Source: Saccharibacillus sp. JS10
Lineage (GTDB): Bacteria; Bacillota; Bacilli; Paenibacillales; Paenibacillaceae
Direction: 5' to 3'
Length of the DNA: 64,000 nucleotides
Assembly: GCF_024436065.1 (NCBI RefSeq)
Contig: NZ_JANFNS010000002.1
Location: 979,345 to 1,043,344 of the forward strand
Below the pieces are notes generated by a model, which saw nothing but the letters and a program-made list of their open reading frames with translations, searched no databases and was not told where the DNA came from. Each line of letters opens with the position of its first letter. Within the stretch, counting starts at the first letter, position 1. The translations under genes and the position numbers were made by a program. Of the stretch, positions 55,606 to 64,000 are shown piece by piece.

Positions 55606-56297
55606 TGTTTAAAAACCGTTCGTTTATGCTAGGTCTTGGAATTGGCATTATCGCCGGAGCTTTATTGCTGCAACTCATGTTGCTTGCGCAAAGCGGCAGA
55701 GAAACGTTGCCTACAGACATTGAGTCTGCGACAAACGATGCGCAAAATCAAGAACAAGCCACGCAGACGGAAGAGAATCCTTCTGATTCAGCAGAAGTTC
55801 CTGCAAGCGATACGCCAGCTTCTACAGAAGTTACAGAACAGCCAGAAGAACCGGACACTGAAGCTCCTTCTACTCCATCGTCCAATGCGGCAGAAACGCC
55901 GGATTCTGGCGAGGAGCCGACTTCATCAGAACCTTCCAAGCCGAATACTTCAGCTACGCCTACAGCACCTGAAAAAACAGCAGATGCAGATATAGACACA
56001 GAAACTCAAGCGCCTGCAACGCCCAATAAGCCAGCGTCTTCAAGTAACGTGACCCCGCAAAAGTCAAATGCTGCAGAGTCATCGAACGTATCTTTTGAAA
56101 TTCAGAGTGGCATGAATTTGCAAAATGTATCTCAAGCCTTAGCCAATGCAGGCATTATAGACGATGCAGCCGCATTTGAACGCCGAGCGCAGCAAGCTGG
56201 AGTAAGCGGCAAATTGCAGATAGGCAATTATTCGTTTAGCCAAGACGATTCTTTTGCCGATATCATTCTTGAAATTTCAACGCCAAAAAATGAATAA
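55605..56297 (+). CDS. Membrane-anchored protein with YceG/MltG-like terminal domain
   Basis: The product is 230 residues: a membrane anchor (about residues 7-27), a long Glu/Thr/Pro/Ser-rich disordered stretch (about 40-165), and a C-terminal domain (FEIQSGMNLQNVSQALANAG) that resembles the N-terminal LysM-like portion of MltG/YceG but without the transglycosylase domain. It is the last gene before a terminator, so it is the end of the flagellar operon. A wall-related role is only a guess. It starts at GTG 55605 with GGGAGGAAGG upstream. Confidence 0.75.
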   Translation: MFKNRSFMLGLGIGIIAGALLLQLMLLAQSGRETLPTDIESATNDAQNQEQATQTEENPSDSAEVPASDTPASTEVTEQPEEPDTEAPSTPSSNAAETPDSGEEPTSSEPSKPNTSATPTAPEKTADADIDTETQAPATPNKPASSSNVTPQKSNAAESSNVSFEIQSGMNLQNVSQALANAGIIDDAAAFERRAQQAGVSGKLQIGNYSFSQDDSFADIILEISTPKNE

Positions 56298-56310
56298 TCT
56301 TTGATTGAAA

Positions 56311-56345
56311 GCTGCTCGTTCCATCTAGGGATCAGCGGCTTTTTT
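56311..56345 (+). terminator. Terminator at the end of the flagellar operon
   Basis: GCTGCTCGTTCC pairs imperfectly with GGGATCAGCGGC across a TCTA loop, followed by T residues. This is the first good terminator after 23852. Confidence 0.75.
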
Positions 56346-56392
56346 GATTTCAAAACAAAATCGTAAACGTATAAAATAATCGCTTTTAGGCA

Positions 56393-56421
56393 TTGCTTAG
56401 TGTAGAGCATTGTGATAAACT
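56393..56421 (+). promoter_or_regulatory. rpsB promoter
   Basis: TTGCTT (56393-56398) and TAAACT (56416-56421) are exactly 17 bases apart. The upstream stretch (56370-56388) is AT-rich and has some likeness to the ATAGCAC boxes in the flagellar operon, but is not the same. Confidence 0.6.
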
Positions 56422-56429
56422 AATAAACG

Positions 56430-56536
56430 GTGTTAAAACACACGCTGATTAATTTTGCGGAAGGTGCTTCGCCCGGGGCGGAGTCTCCACAGAAGATGAT
56501 TTCAGCGGAGGTACATCAAAAAACCAAAACCATTAG
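56430..56536 (+). ncRNA. Possible rpsB mRNA leader
   Basis: About 110 bases between the promoter and the rpsB Shine-Dalgarno (AGGAGGTG at 56535-56542) have no convincing gene. S2 operons often carry autoregulatory leaders. A GC-rich part (CGCCCGGGGCGGAG, 56470-56483) can fold. Assignment by position only. Confidence 0.35.
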
Positions 56537-56550
56537 GAGGTGTATGGAGA

Positions 56551-57249
56551 ATGGCAGTTATCTCCATGAAACAGCTTCTCGAAGCTGGCGTACACTTCGG
56601 TCACCAAACTCGTCGTTGGAACCCGAAGATGGACCGTTACATTTTCACAGAAAGAAACGGTATCTACATTATCGACTTGCAAAAAACAGTTAAGAAAGTT
56701 GACGAAGCGTATAACTTCGTTAAAAGTCTTGCTGGTGAAGGCGGTACGATTCTGTTCGTAGGTACGAAAAAACAAGCTCAAGATTCCGTGAAAGAAGAAG
56801 CGGAACGTTGCGGCATGTACTTCATCAACCAACGTTGGCTCGGCGGCACGCTGACTAACTTCCAAACGATCCAAAAGCGTATCGATCGTCTGAAAAAGCT
56901 TGAAGCTTGGGAAGAAGACGGTACATTCGAAGTTCTGCCTAAAAAAGAAGTTATCTTGCTCCGCAAAGAGAAAGATCGTCTTGAAAAATTCTTGGGCGGC
57001 ATCAAAAACATGAAGAAATTGCCTAGCGCGCTGTTCATCATCGATCCTCGTAAAGAGCGTATCGCAGTTGCAGAAGCACGCAAGCTGAACATTCCGATCG
57101 TAGGTATCGTTGATACGAACTGTGATCCGGACGAAATCGATTATGTAATCCCAGGTAACGACGACGCGATTCGCGCTGTTAAATTGCTTACTGGTAAAAT
57201 TGCAGAAGCGGTTATCGAAGCTAATCAAGGCGAACAAACAACTGCATAA
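56551..57249 (+). CDS. rpsB: 30S ribosomal protein S2
   Basis: The product is 232 residues, the normal S2 length. Seen: [20 protein letters not shown] at the N-terminus and [20 protein letters not shown] in the C-terminal half. AGGAGGTG is upstream of ATG 56551. The usual partner tsf follows after a terminator-like hairpin. Confidence 0.98.
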   Translation: MAVISMKQLLEAGVHFGHQTRRWNPKMDRYIFTERNGIYIIDLQKTVKKVDEAYNFVKSLAGEGGTILFVGTKKQAQDSVKEEAERCGMYFINQRWLGGTLTNFQTIQKRIDRLKKLEAWEEDGTFEVLPKKEVILLRKEKDRLEKFLGGIKNMKKLPSALFIIDPRKERIAVAEARKLNIPIVGIVDTNCDPDEIDYVIPGNDDAIRAVKLLTGKIAEAVIEANQGEQTTA

Positions 57250-57305
57250 GTTTGGCGACGCCCTTACGGACGTATAGCTTAACAGCATTGCAGAGTTAAA
57301 TCAGA

Positions 57306-57346
57306 GGGTGGTTGGTGGTGAATAGCCTCTTAACCGCCCTTTTTTT
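57306..57346 (+). terminator. Terminator or attenuator between rpsB and tsf
   Basis: GGGTGGTT (57306-57313) pairs with AACCGCCC (57332-57339), followed by seven T. It probably lowers tsf transcription relative to rpsB. Confidence 0.75.
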
Positions 57347-57385
57347 AGGGATAAAAAACCAATACTTATCTGGAGGTAAACAACA

Positions 57386-58033
57386 ATGGCAGTAAATGCG
57401 AGCGCAGTAAAAGAACTTCGTGAAAGAACGGGCGCAGGTATGCTCGATTGCAAAAAAGCACTGGAAGAAACAAACGGCGATATCGATAAAGCGGTAGACG
57501 TACTTCGCGAAAAAGGTTTGTCCGCAGCAGCGAACAAAGCTGGACGTGCAGCTACAGAAGGTACTGTTGAATCTTACATCCACGCTGGTGGACGTATCGG
57601 CGTTCTTGTTGAAATCAACTGCGAAACTGACTTTGTCGGCAAAACTGACCAATTCAAAAGCTTCGCACGTGATATCGCAATGCACATCGCTGCAGCAAGC
57701 CCGCTTTACGTTCGTCGCGAAGAAGTTCCAGCTGAAGTTGTAGAAAAAGAAAAAGAAATCTTGAAAGCTCAAGCCCTCAACGAAGGCAAGCCTGAAAAAA
57801 TCGTTGAAAAAATGGTTGAAGGCCGCGTAAACAAATACTACGAAGAAAACTGCTTGCTTGAGCAGTCGTTCGTTAAAGATCCAGATAAAACAATTTCGCA
57901 ACTGCTGAACGAAAAAATCAGCACAATCGGCGAAAACATCTCGATCCGTCGTTTCGCTCGTTTCGAGCTTGGCGAAGGTCTGGAAAAGAAAGTCGATAAC
58001 TTCGTAGAAGAAGTTATGGCTCAAGTTAAGTAA
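57386..58033 (+). CDS. tsf: Elongation factor Ts (short form)
   Basis: EF-Ts recycles EF-Tu from its GDP form. The product is 215 residues, shorter than the roughly 290 of B. subtilis. The UBA-like N-terminus ([20 protein letters not shown]) and core [17 protein letters not shown] are present, while one of the two core subdomains appears reduced. Short EF-Ts is known in some bacteria. The strong site CTGGAGGTAA is upstream. Confidence 0.97.
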   Translation: MAVNASAVKELRERTGAGMLDCKKALEETNGDIDKAVDVLREKGLSAAANKAGRAATEGTVESYIHAGGRIGVLVEINCETDFVGKTDQFKSFARDIAMHIAAASPLYVRREEVPAEVVEKEKEILKAQALNEGKPEKIVEKMVEGRVNKYYEENCLLEQSFVKDPDKTISQLLNEKISTIGENISIRRFARFELGEGLEKKVDNFVEEVMAQVK

Positions 58034-58084
58034 TTTAAAGCAATCTTGTAACTAATCGAACAATCACAGCTTCTGTGCATGGGG

Positions 58085-58110
58085 GGAACACTTGGTGTTC
58101 CTTCTTTTTT
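58085..58110 (+). terminator. Terminator between tsf and pyrH
   Basis: A 7-bp stem GGAACAC/GTGTTCC with a 3-base loop is followed by TTCTTTTTT. Extension by G-T pairs is possible. Confidence 0.8.
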
Positions 58111-58161
58111 AACCAGGGTTCCTTCCTTGCCACAGATAGCGGAAAAAAGCGGAGGGTATAA

Positions 58162-58889
<728 letters not shown>

Positions 58890-58890
<1 letters not shown>

Positions 58891-59444
58891 TGCCTCAGTC
58901 TGTGAAGAAAAATGCGGAAGACCGTATGGGCAAAGCGATTCAATCGCTGCAACGCGATTTGAGCACATTACGTGCTGGACGTGCCGTACCGGCTCTGCTC
59001 GACCGTGTACAAGTTGAATATTACGGAGCATTAACTCCATTGAACCAACTTGCCAATATCAATACACCGGATTCTCGGACATTGATGATTCAGCCTTGGG
59101 ACAAGTCTTCTCTTGCTGAAATCGAACGTGCGATTCAAAAATCCGATCTGGGACTTACGCCATCGAATGACGGAAACTCGATCCGTTTGACGATTCCGGC
59201 TTTGACTGAAGAACGCCGCGGCGAACTCGTTAAATTAACGAAAAAGTTCGGCGAAGAAGGTAAAGTTGCGGTTCGTAATATCCGTCGTGATGCGAATGAC
59301 GATATTAAAAAGATGGAAAAAGGCGAAATTTCCGAAGACGAATCGCGTGGGCATCAAGAAGATATTCAAAAGCTTACGGATAAATATATCGCGGAAGTCG
59401 ATAAAGTGATTGCTGCAAAAGAAAAAGAGATTATGGAAGTTTAA
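58890..59444 (+). CDS. frr: Ribosome recycling factor
   Basis: RRF splits post-termination ribosomes with EF-G. The product is 184 residues, with the [20 protein letters not shown] core and the long C-terminal coiled-coil arm ([20 protein letters not shown]). It is coupled to pyrH through an overlapping stop/start. A terminator follows. Confidence 0.98.
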
Positions 59445-59488
59445 GACCCCGCGACCCCTCCGTTTCAGGTGGGGTTGTGTCTTTTTTT
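59445..59488 (+). terminator. Terminator after frr
   Basis: A GC-rich imperfect stem (GACCCCGCGACCCCTCC against GGTGGGGTTGTGTC) is followed by a run of T. Confidence 0.8.
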
Positions 59489-59525
59489 GGGACATTTTCG
59501 GGAGCTGAAGCATGGAGGAGAAAAC

Positions 59526-60302
59526 ATGATAAATCGGTTTCGCTCGTGGATCGGTTCAAAAGAACGCGAGCAGACGTCCCAAACAACCGAGCCGTCACTA
59601 GATAACGTACCGCAGCATATCGCGATTATTATGGACGGTAATGGACGATGGGCGAAAAAGCGCGGTATGCCGCGAATCGTCGGTCATCAAAGCGGGATGA
59701 AAGCCGTTAAAAGGGCTACAGTCGCTGCGGATGAGTTGGGTGTTCGTTATCTCACGCTGTATGCCTTCTCTACAGAAAATTGGAGCAGGCCCAAAGAAGA
59801 AGTTGATTTTTTAATGCGGCTGCCGCAAGAGTTTTTGGCTCTGGAACTTGAAGAGTTAATCGAAAAAAATGTACAAGTGCGTATGATGGGCAATATGGAA
59901 AATTTGCCGGAACATACTCTAAAAGCGATGCGTGAAGCGACAGCTCGCACTCAAAATAATACAGGGCTGGTTCTGAACTTTGCTTTGAATTATGGAGCGC
60001 GAAGAGAAATGGTTGAAGGCATTCGAGAGATTGCCAAACGTGTAGAAGCTGGTGAAATTCAGGTCGAAGAGATCGATCAAGATATGGTTTCCAAACATTT
60101 GCAAAGTGTGGATATGCCGGATCCGGATTTATTGATTCGTACGAGCGGCGAGCTTCGTATCAGTAACTTTATGTTATGGCAAATCGCTTATAGCGAGTTA
60201 TGGTTTACGGATGCGTATTGGCCGGAATTTGGCAGAGAGCATCTGAGAGAAGCGGTAGCCGAATACCAAAGGCGTACACGCAGATACGGCGGTTTGAAAT
60301 AG
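59526..60302 (+). CDS. uppS: Isoprenyl transferase (undecaprenyl diphosphate synthase)
   Basis: UppS builds the C55 lipid carrier used for cell-wall synthesis. The product is 258 residues. The first 30 residues are a variable extension; then IAIIMDGNGRWAKKRGMPRI (about residues 35-54) with the catalytic Asp, GHQSGMKAVKR, YAFSTENWSRP, and DLLIRTSGELRISNF-type motif. I chose ATG 59526 with GGAGGAGAAAAC upstream; the longer frame starts inside the terminator. Confidence 0.97.
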   Translation: MINRFRSWIGSKEREQTSQTTEPSLDNVPQHIAIIMDGNGRWAKKRGMPRIVGHQSGMKAVKRATVAADELGVRYLTLYAFSTENWSRPKEEVDFLMRLPQEFLALELEELIEKNVQVRMMGNMENLPEHTLKAMREATARTQNNTGLVLNFALNYGARREMVEGIREIAKRVEAGEIQVEEIDQDMVSKHLQSVDMPDPDLLIRTSGELRISNFMLWQIAYSELWFTDAYWPEFGREHLREAVAEYQRRTRRYGGLK

Positions 60303-60330
60303 CGGCGTCGCCCGGACGGAGGATGAAACG

Positions 60331-61131
60331 GTGAAACAACGAATAATAACCGGTGTAGTAGCGGGCGTATTATTTTTAGGGCTGTGTGTGCTGGGCGGCT
60401 TTGGATACCCGGCGTTGATTATGCTGATGGCACTCGTTGGCTTTTATGAGTTTGCCAAAATGAGCACAGGAGCTCCGTTTCGTGCGGAAGCTTGGATCGG
60501 GTATCTGGCGGTCGGGTATTTGACATTTCCTTGGCAAGTATGGGATTTGAATTTTCCGATTCCACCGCAACATGCCATCTGGCTAGCTTTACTCCTTCTG
60601 CTATGTGCCACAGTACTCACCAAAAACGAAATCAATATCAAGCAGGCTTCACTGCTCTTTTTGGGAGCGGTATATGTCGGCTTAGGTTTTTATTATATTG
60701 CCGCTTCGCGGGAAACTCCTGACGGTCACGGATTGTTTTGGACCTTTTTGTTGCTGCTTAGCATTTGGGGCAGTGATGCAGGAGCTTACTTTACAGGTAA
60801 AGCGTTTGGTAAAAACAAACTTTGGCCTGCGATTAGCCCGAATAAAACGATTGAAGGCGCGGTTGGCGGCATTTTAATTGCAGTCGTTATCGCGCTCGGA
60901 TTTTCCTTGGCGTTCCCTGAACTGCTTCATCCGGTTCGAGGCATGTTGATTGGACTTGCGGCTTCCGTAGTAGGGCAGATGGGAGACCTTATTCAATCGG
61001 CTTACAAAAGAACATACGGAATCAAAGATTCCGGCAGCATTTTACCGGGGCACGGAGGCATTTTAGATCGTTGCGATAGTTGGTTGGCTGTATTTCCTTT
61101 CGTACATATCCTATTTTTACTTCCTTTTTAG
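60331..61131 (+). CDS. cdsA: Phosphatidate cytidylyltransferase
   Basis: CdsA makes CDP-diacylglycerol for phospholipid synthesis. The product is 266 residues, with multiple membrane segments and the signature SDAGAYFTGKAFGKNKLWP plus SPNKTIEGAVGG and DSGSILPGHGGILDRCDS at the C-terminus. It starts at GTG 60331 behind ACGGAGGAT. Confidence 0.97.
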   Translation: MKQRIITGVVAGVLFLGLCVLGGFGYPALIMLMALVGFYEFAKMSTGAPFRAEAWIGYLAVGYLTFPWQVWDLNFPIPPQHAIWLALLLLLCATVLTKNEINIKQASLLFLGAVYVGLGFYYIAASRETPDGHGLFWTFLLLLSIWGSDAGAYFTGKAFGKNKLWPAISPNKTIEGAVGGILIAVVIALGFSLAFPELLHPVRGMLIGLAASVVGQMGDLIQSAYKRTYGIKDSGSILPGHGGILDRCDSWLAVFPFVHILFLLPF

Positions 61132-61187
61132 TACGGGAAGTGAGTAACGGAACAAGGTAGAAAGGCAGGAAGGGGACAAATCGCATA

Positions 61188-62324
61188 ATGAAAAAAATAG
61201 CGTTGTTAGGTTCTACAGGTTCGATCGGTACGCAGACGCTGCAAGTTGTAGCGGAACATCCCGAACATTTTCAGATTGAAGCTTTGGCGGCCGGAAACAA
61301 TATCACTTTGCTGTTAGAGCAGATTCAGCAATTCAAGCCTTCTAAAGTATCTGTAGCAACCAAAGAAGCTGCCGAAGTCTTGAAAACGCAAGTGCCAAGC
61401 GGAGTCCAAGTCTTTTTCGGAGACGAAGGGTTGATTGAGATCGCAGCGGGTACGAACGCAGATACCGTTGTGACAGCTGTGACTGGAAGTATGGGACTGC
61501 CTGCGACACTTGCTGCGATTGACGAAGGCAAACATATTGCGCTTGCGAACAAAGAAACGCTTGTTACAGCAGGTCATATTGTGATGCGACGTGCCCAAGC
61601 TAAAGGCGTATCGATTCTTCCGGTAGACAGCGAACACTCTGCGATCTTTCAGTGTTTGAACGGCGAACCGAAAGATCGGCTTTCAAGTATTACGTTGACC
61701 GCTTCAGGAGGATCGTTTCGCCATCTCAAACGTGAGCAATTGTCTCAAGTCACCGTAGAAGATGCACTGAAACATCCAAACTGGTCGATGGGTGCCAAAA
61801 TTACGATCGACTCGGCAACGATGGTCAACAAAGGGCTGGAAGTCATCGAAGCGCATTGGTTGTTTGGGTTGTCTTATGACGAGATTAATGTGCTGCTGCA
61901 TCCGGAAAGTATCATTCATTCGTTTGTAGAGTTTGAAGACACGAGCATCATTGCCCAGTTGGGCAATCCAGATATGCGTGTGCCGATTCAATACGCACTG
62001 ACCTACCCGGATCGTATCTCATTAAAATCTAATCGGTTATCACTAGCCCAAATCGGAAAATTGAATTTTCAAGAGATGGATTTTGACCGGTTCCCGTGTT
62101 TAAGGATGGCTTACGAATGTGGTAGAATAGGTGGAACCGCACCGACTGTCTTTAATGCTGCGAATGAAGTGGCGGTTGCTCGCTTTTTGAATCGTGAAAT
62201 TTCGTTTTTGCAGATTGAAGATACGTTAGAAAAGGTCATGCAGCAGCATACCGCAATAGCCGATCCGGATTTGGATACCATTCGCGAAGCCGATCTTTGG
62301 GCAAGAAAAATTTCTGCTCAATAA
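61188..62324 (+). CDS. dxr: 1-deoxy-D-xylulose-5-phosphate reductoisomerase
   Basis: Dxr commits to isoprenoid synthesis by the MEP pathway, using NADPH. The product is 378 residues. Seen: [17 protein letters not shown] (NADPH-binding), [26 protein letters not shown] (metal site), and [20 protein letters not shown]. The place between cdsA and rseP is common in Bacillota. Confidence 0.98.
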   Translation: MKKIALLGSTGSIGTQTLQVVAEHPEHFQIEALAAGNNITLLLEQIQQFKPSKVSVATKEAAEVLKTQVPSGVQVFFGDEGLIEIAAGTNADTVVTAVTGSMGLPATLAAIDEGKHIALANKETLVTAGHIVMRRAQAKGVSILPVDSEHSAIFQCLNGEPKDRLSSITLTASGGSFRHLKREQLSQVTVEDALKHPNWSMGAKITIDSATMVNKGLEVIEAHWLFGLSYDEINVLLHPESIIHSFVEFEDTSIIAQLGNPDMRVPIQYALTYPDRISLKSNRLSLAQIGKLNFQEMDFDRFPCLRMAYECGRIGGTAPTVFNAANEVAVARFLNREISFLQIEDTLEKVMQQHTAIADPDLDTIREADLWARKISAQ

Positions 62325-62387
62325 CATTGTCAACTTGCTTGCTGTAGATCAATCGGTGCGTGAACCACAGGGAGGATCAGATTAGAT

Positions 62388-63674
62388 ATGATGACACTTC
62401 AGATCGTCGTGTTAACCGTATTGATGTTTTTTGTTGTCGTTACGGTGCACGAATGGGGGCATTATTATTTTGCAAAACGCGCGGGGATCTTAGTGCGTGA
62501 GTTTGCTATCGGCTTTGGCCCCAAGCTATTTTCGTATAAACGAGACGAAACGATGTTCACGCTTCGTTTGTTGCCGCTAGGCGGTTATGCCCGGATGGCG
62601 GGTGAAGATCCTGAACTTGATCCGATTCAACCCGGACAAACGATCGCGGTTCGTTTATCGGAGGAAGGCGTCGTCAAAAAGATCTATCTCGATCAATTGG
62701 ATAATCGTCGTAACGTGGTGATTGGCGAGATCGAACAGATCGATATTGAAGAACGTATGCAAATTTTGTTGAATGTCGATGGCGAGACGCAAAAACTTGA
62801 AGTCGATCGCAAAGCAGACATCGTAACACGCGGTCAAGAACTGCAAGTTGCGCCAAAAGACCGTCAATTTCGCAGTAAAAGTGTAGGCAAACGCGCACTG
62901 GCGATTTTTGCTGGCCCGTTGATGAACTTTGTTTTGGCATTCGTTTTGTTTTTGATCTACGTACAAGTCGCTGGCGTACCGGATGAAAAAGCAACAGGCA
63001 TTGAAGTTGCAGATGTGGTTGCAGGCACTCCTGCCGCTTCGTCTAATCTGGTCAAAGGCGATATCATTCAATCGATTGACGGACAAGCCGTGAATGGCGA
63101 TCTTGCAAAAGTCACTTCATTGGTCAACGCATCGGGCGGCAAAGAAGTCGAGATGTCTGTTGAGCGTGGAGGTCAGACGGTTGAAGTTCCTGTGACGCCC
63201 AAGCTTGTGAAAGCGGCAGATGGCAGCGAAGTGCTGCAAGTCGGGATTCAATTAAGTAAACTCAAGCGTACGGCTTCGTTCACAGAAACATTCCAATTCG
63301 CTGGAGAATCGTTCAAAAACGGCAGCACCGCAATTCTTGATGCATTGCGCAGACTTGTGTTTGAACGTTTTGATATCAATCAATTGGCAGGGCCTGTCGG
63401 TACGCTTCAAGCGACTGGGGAAATCGCAAGCCAAGGCATCGATCAGATGATTCTTTGGACAGCATTGGTAAGTATCAACCTCGGGATCTTCAACTTGTTG
63501 CCGATTCCGATGCTTGACGGAAGTCGTTTGATTTTCTTGGGAATCGAAGCGATCCGAAGACGACCGATCGATCCAAACAAAGAAGGCATGGTGCATTTTA
63601 TCGGCTTTGGTCTGATTTTCTTACTCATGATCGCCGTGACGTATAACGATATTTTGCGCATTATTAAAGGCTAG
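62388..63674 (+). CDS. rseP: Site-2 metalloprotease RseP (RasP)
   Basis: An intramembrane zinc protease that completes cleavage of anti-sigma factors and clears signal-peptide remnants. The product is 428 residues. The HEWGH zinc motif is at residues 21-25 in the first membrane segment. One PDZ-like domain (about residues 195-280, GTPAASSNLVKGDIIQSIDG) and the second zinc site NLLPIPMLDGSR near the C-terminus are clear. A 60-residue insert (about 85-145) lies before the PDZ region. Confidence 0.96.
   Translation: MMTLQIVVLTVLMFFVVVTVHEWGHYYFAKRAGILVREFAIGFGPKLFSYKRDETMFTLRLLPLGGYARMAGEDPELDPIQPGQTIAVRLSEEGVVKKIYLDQLDNRRNVVIGEIEQIDIEERMQILLNVDGETQKLEVDRKADIVTRGQELQVAPKDRQFRSKSVGKRALAIFAGPLMNFVLAFVLFLIYVQVAGVPDEKATGIEVADVVAGTPAASSNLVKGDIIQSIDGQAVNGDLAKVTSLVNASGGKEVEMSVERGGQTVEVPVTPKLVKAADGSEVLQVGIQLSKLKRTASFTETFQFAGESFKNGSTAILDALRRLVFERFDINQLAGPVGTLQATGEIASQGIDQMILWTALVSINLGIFNLLPIPMLDGSRLIFLGIEAIRRRPIDPNKEGMVHFIGFGLIFLLMIAVTYNDILRIIKG

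Positions 63675-64000
<326 letters not shown>

Overview
The window comes from a Bacillota genome. Protein sequences and gene order point to the Paenibacillaceae (Paenibacillus or a close relative such as Saccharibacillus); the genus is my inference. It is almost entirely core chromosome. Nearly every gene is on the + strand; the only clear minus-strand gene is the YifB/ComM ATPase at 12085-13659. I see no tRNA or rRNA genes, insertion sequences, prophage, CRISPR array or defence island.

Layout. 1-3425: ffh (5' end outside the window), rpsP, khpA, rimM, trmD, ending in a terminator. 3603-6011: a large secreted or membrane TPM-domain protein placed between trmD and rplS. 6046-9096: rplS with its own promoter and leader, then lepB, rbgA and rnhB. 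9204-12012: a FliK-like / FlhB-C-like pair (ylqG, ylqH type) and yraN. 12085-16772: yifB/comM on the minus strand, an OhrR-type regulator and sucCD. 16870-23687: dprA, topA, trmFO, hslV and hslU. 24054-56297: one uninterrupted flagellar/chemotaxis operon of about 32 kb (flgB-flgC-fliE-fliF-fliG-fliH-fliI-fliJ-motE-like-fliK-flgD-TIGR02530-flgE-flbD-fliL-fliM-fliY-cheY-fliO-fliP-fliQ-fliR-flhB-flhA-flhF-flhG-cheB-cheA-cheW-cheC-cheD-small membrane protein-sigD-fapA-small protein-swrB-like-YceG-like). 56393-64000: rpsB, tsf, pyrH, frr, uppS, cdsA, dxr, rseP and the start of proS.

How the genes work together. The operon encodes the flagellar rod, MS ring, C ring, export gate and ATPase, hook and hook-length control, the placement GTPases FlhF/FlhG, part of the chemotaxis signalling system (CheA, W, Y, B, C, D) and the late flagellar sigma factor. 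Many genes overlap or nearly touch, and many start with TTG or GTG behind strong Shine-Dalgarno sequences, which suggests translational coupling. The two ends of the window hold translation, RNA-processing, protein-export and envelope-lipid genes.

The order closely follows Bacillus subtilis from ffh to proS. The differences are the TPM gene, the yraN/comM/ohrR block, the lack of xerC and codY around hslVU, extra accessory genes in the flagellar operon, and a ProRS of the archaeal/eukaryotic type instead of the bacterial type. I did not find a convincing new biological system. The most interesting non-coding signal is a shared 15-base box at the same distance from a TAAAAT hexamer in two gaps of the flagellar operon (28857-28901 and 34192-34236), which may mark internal promoters.
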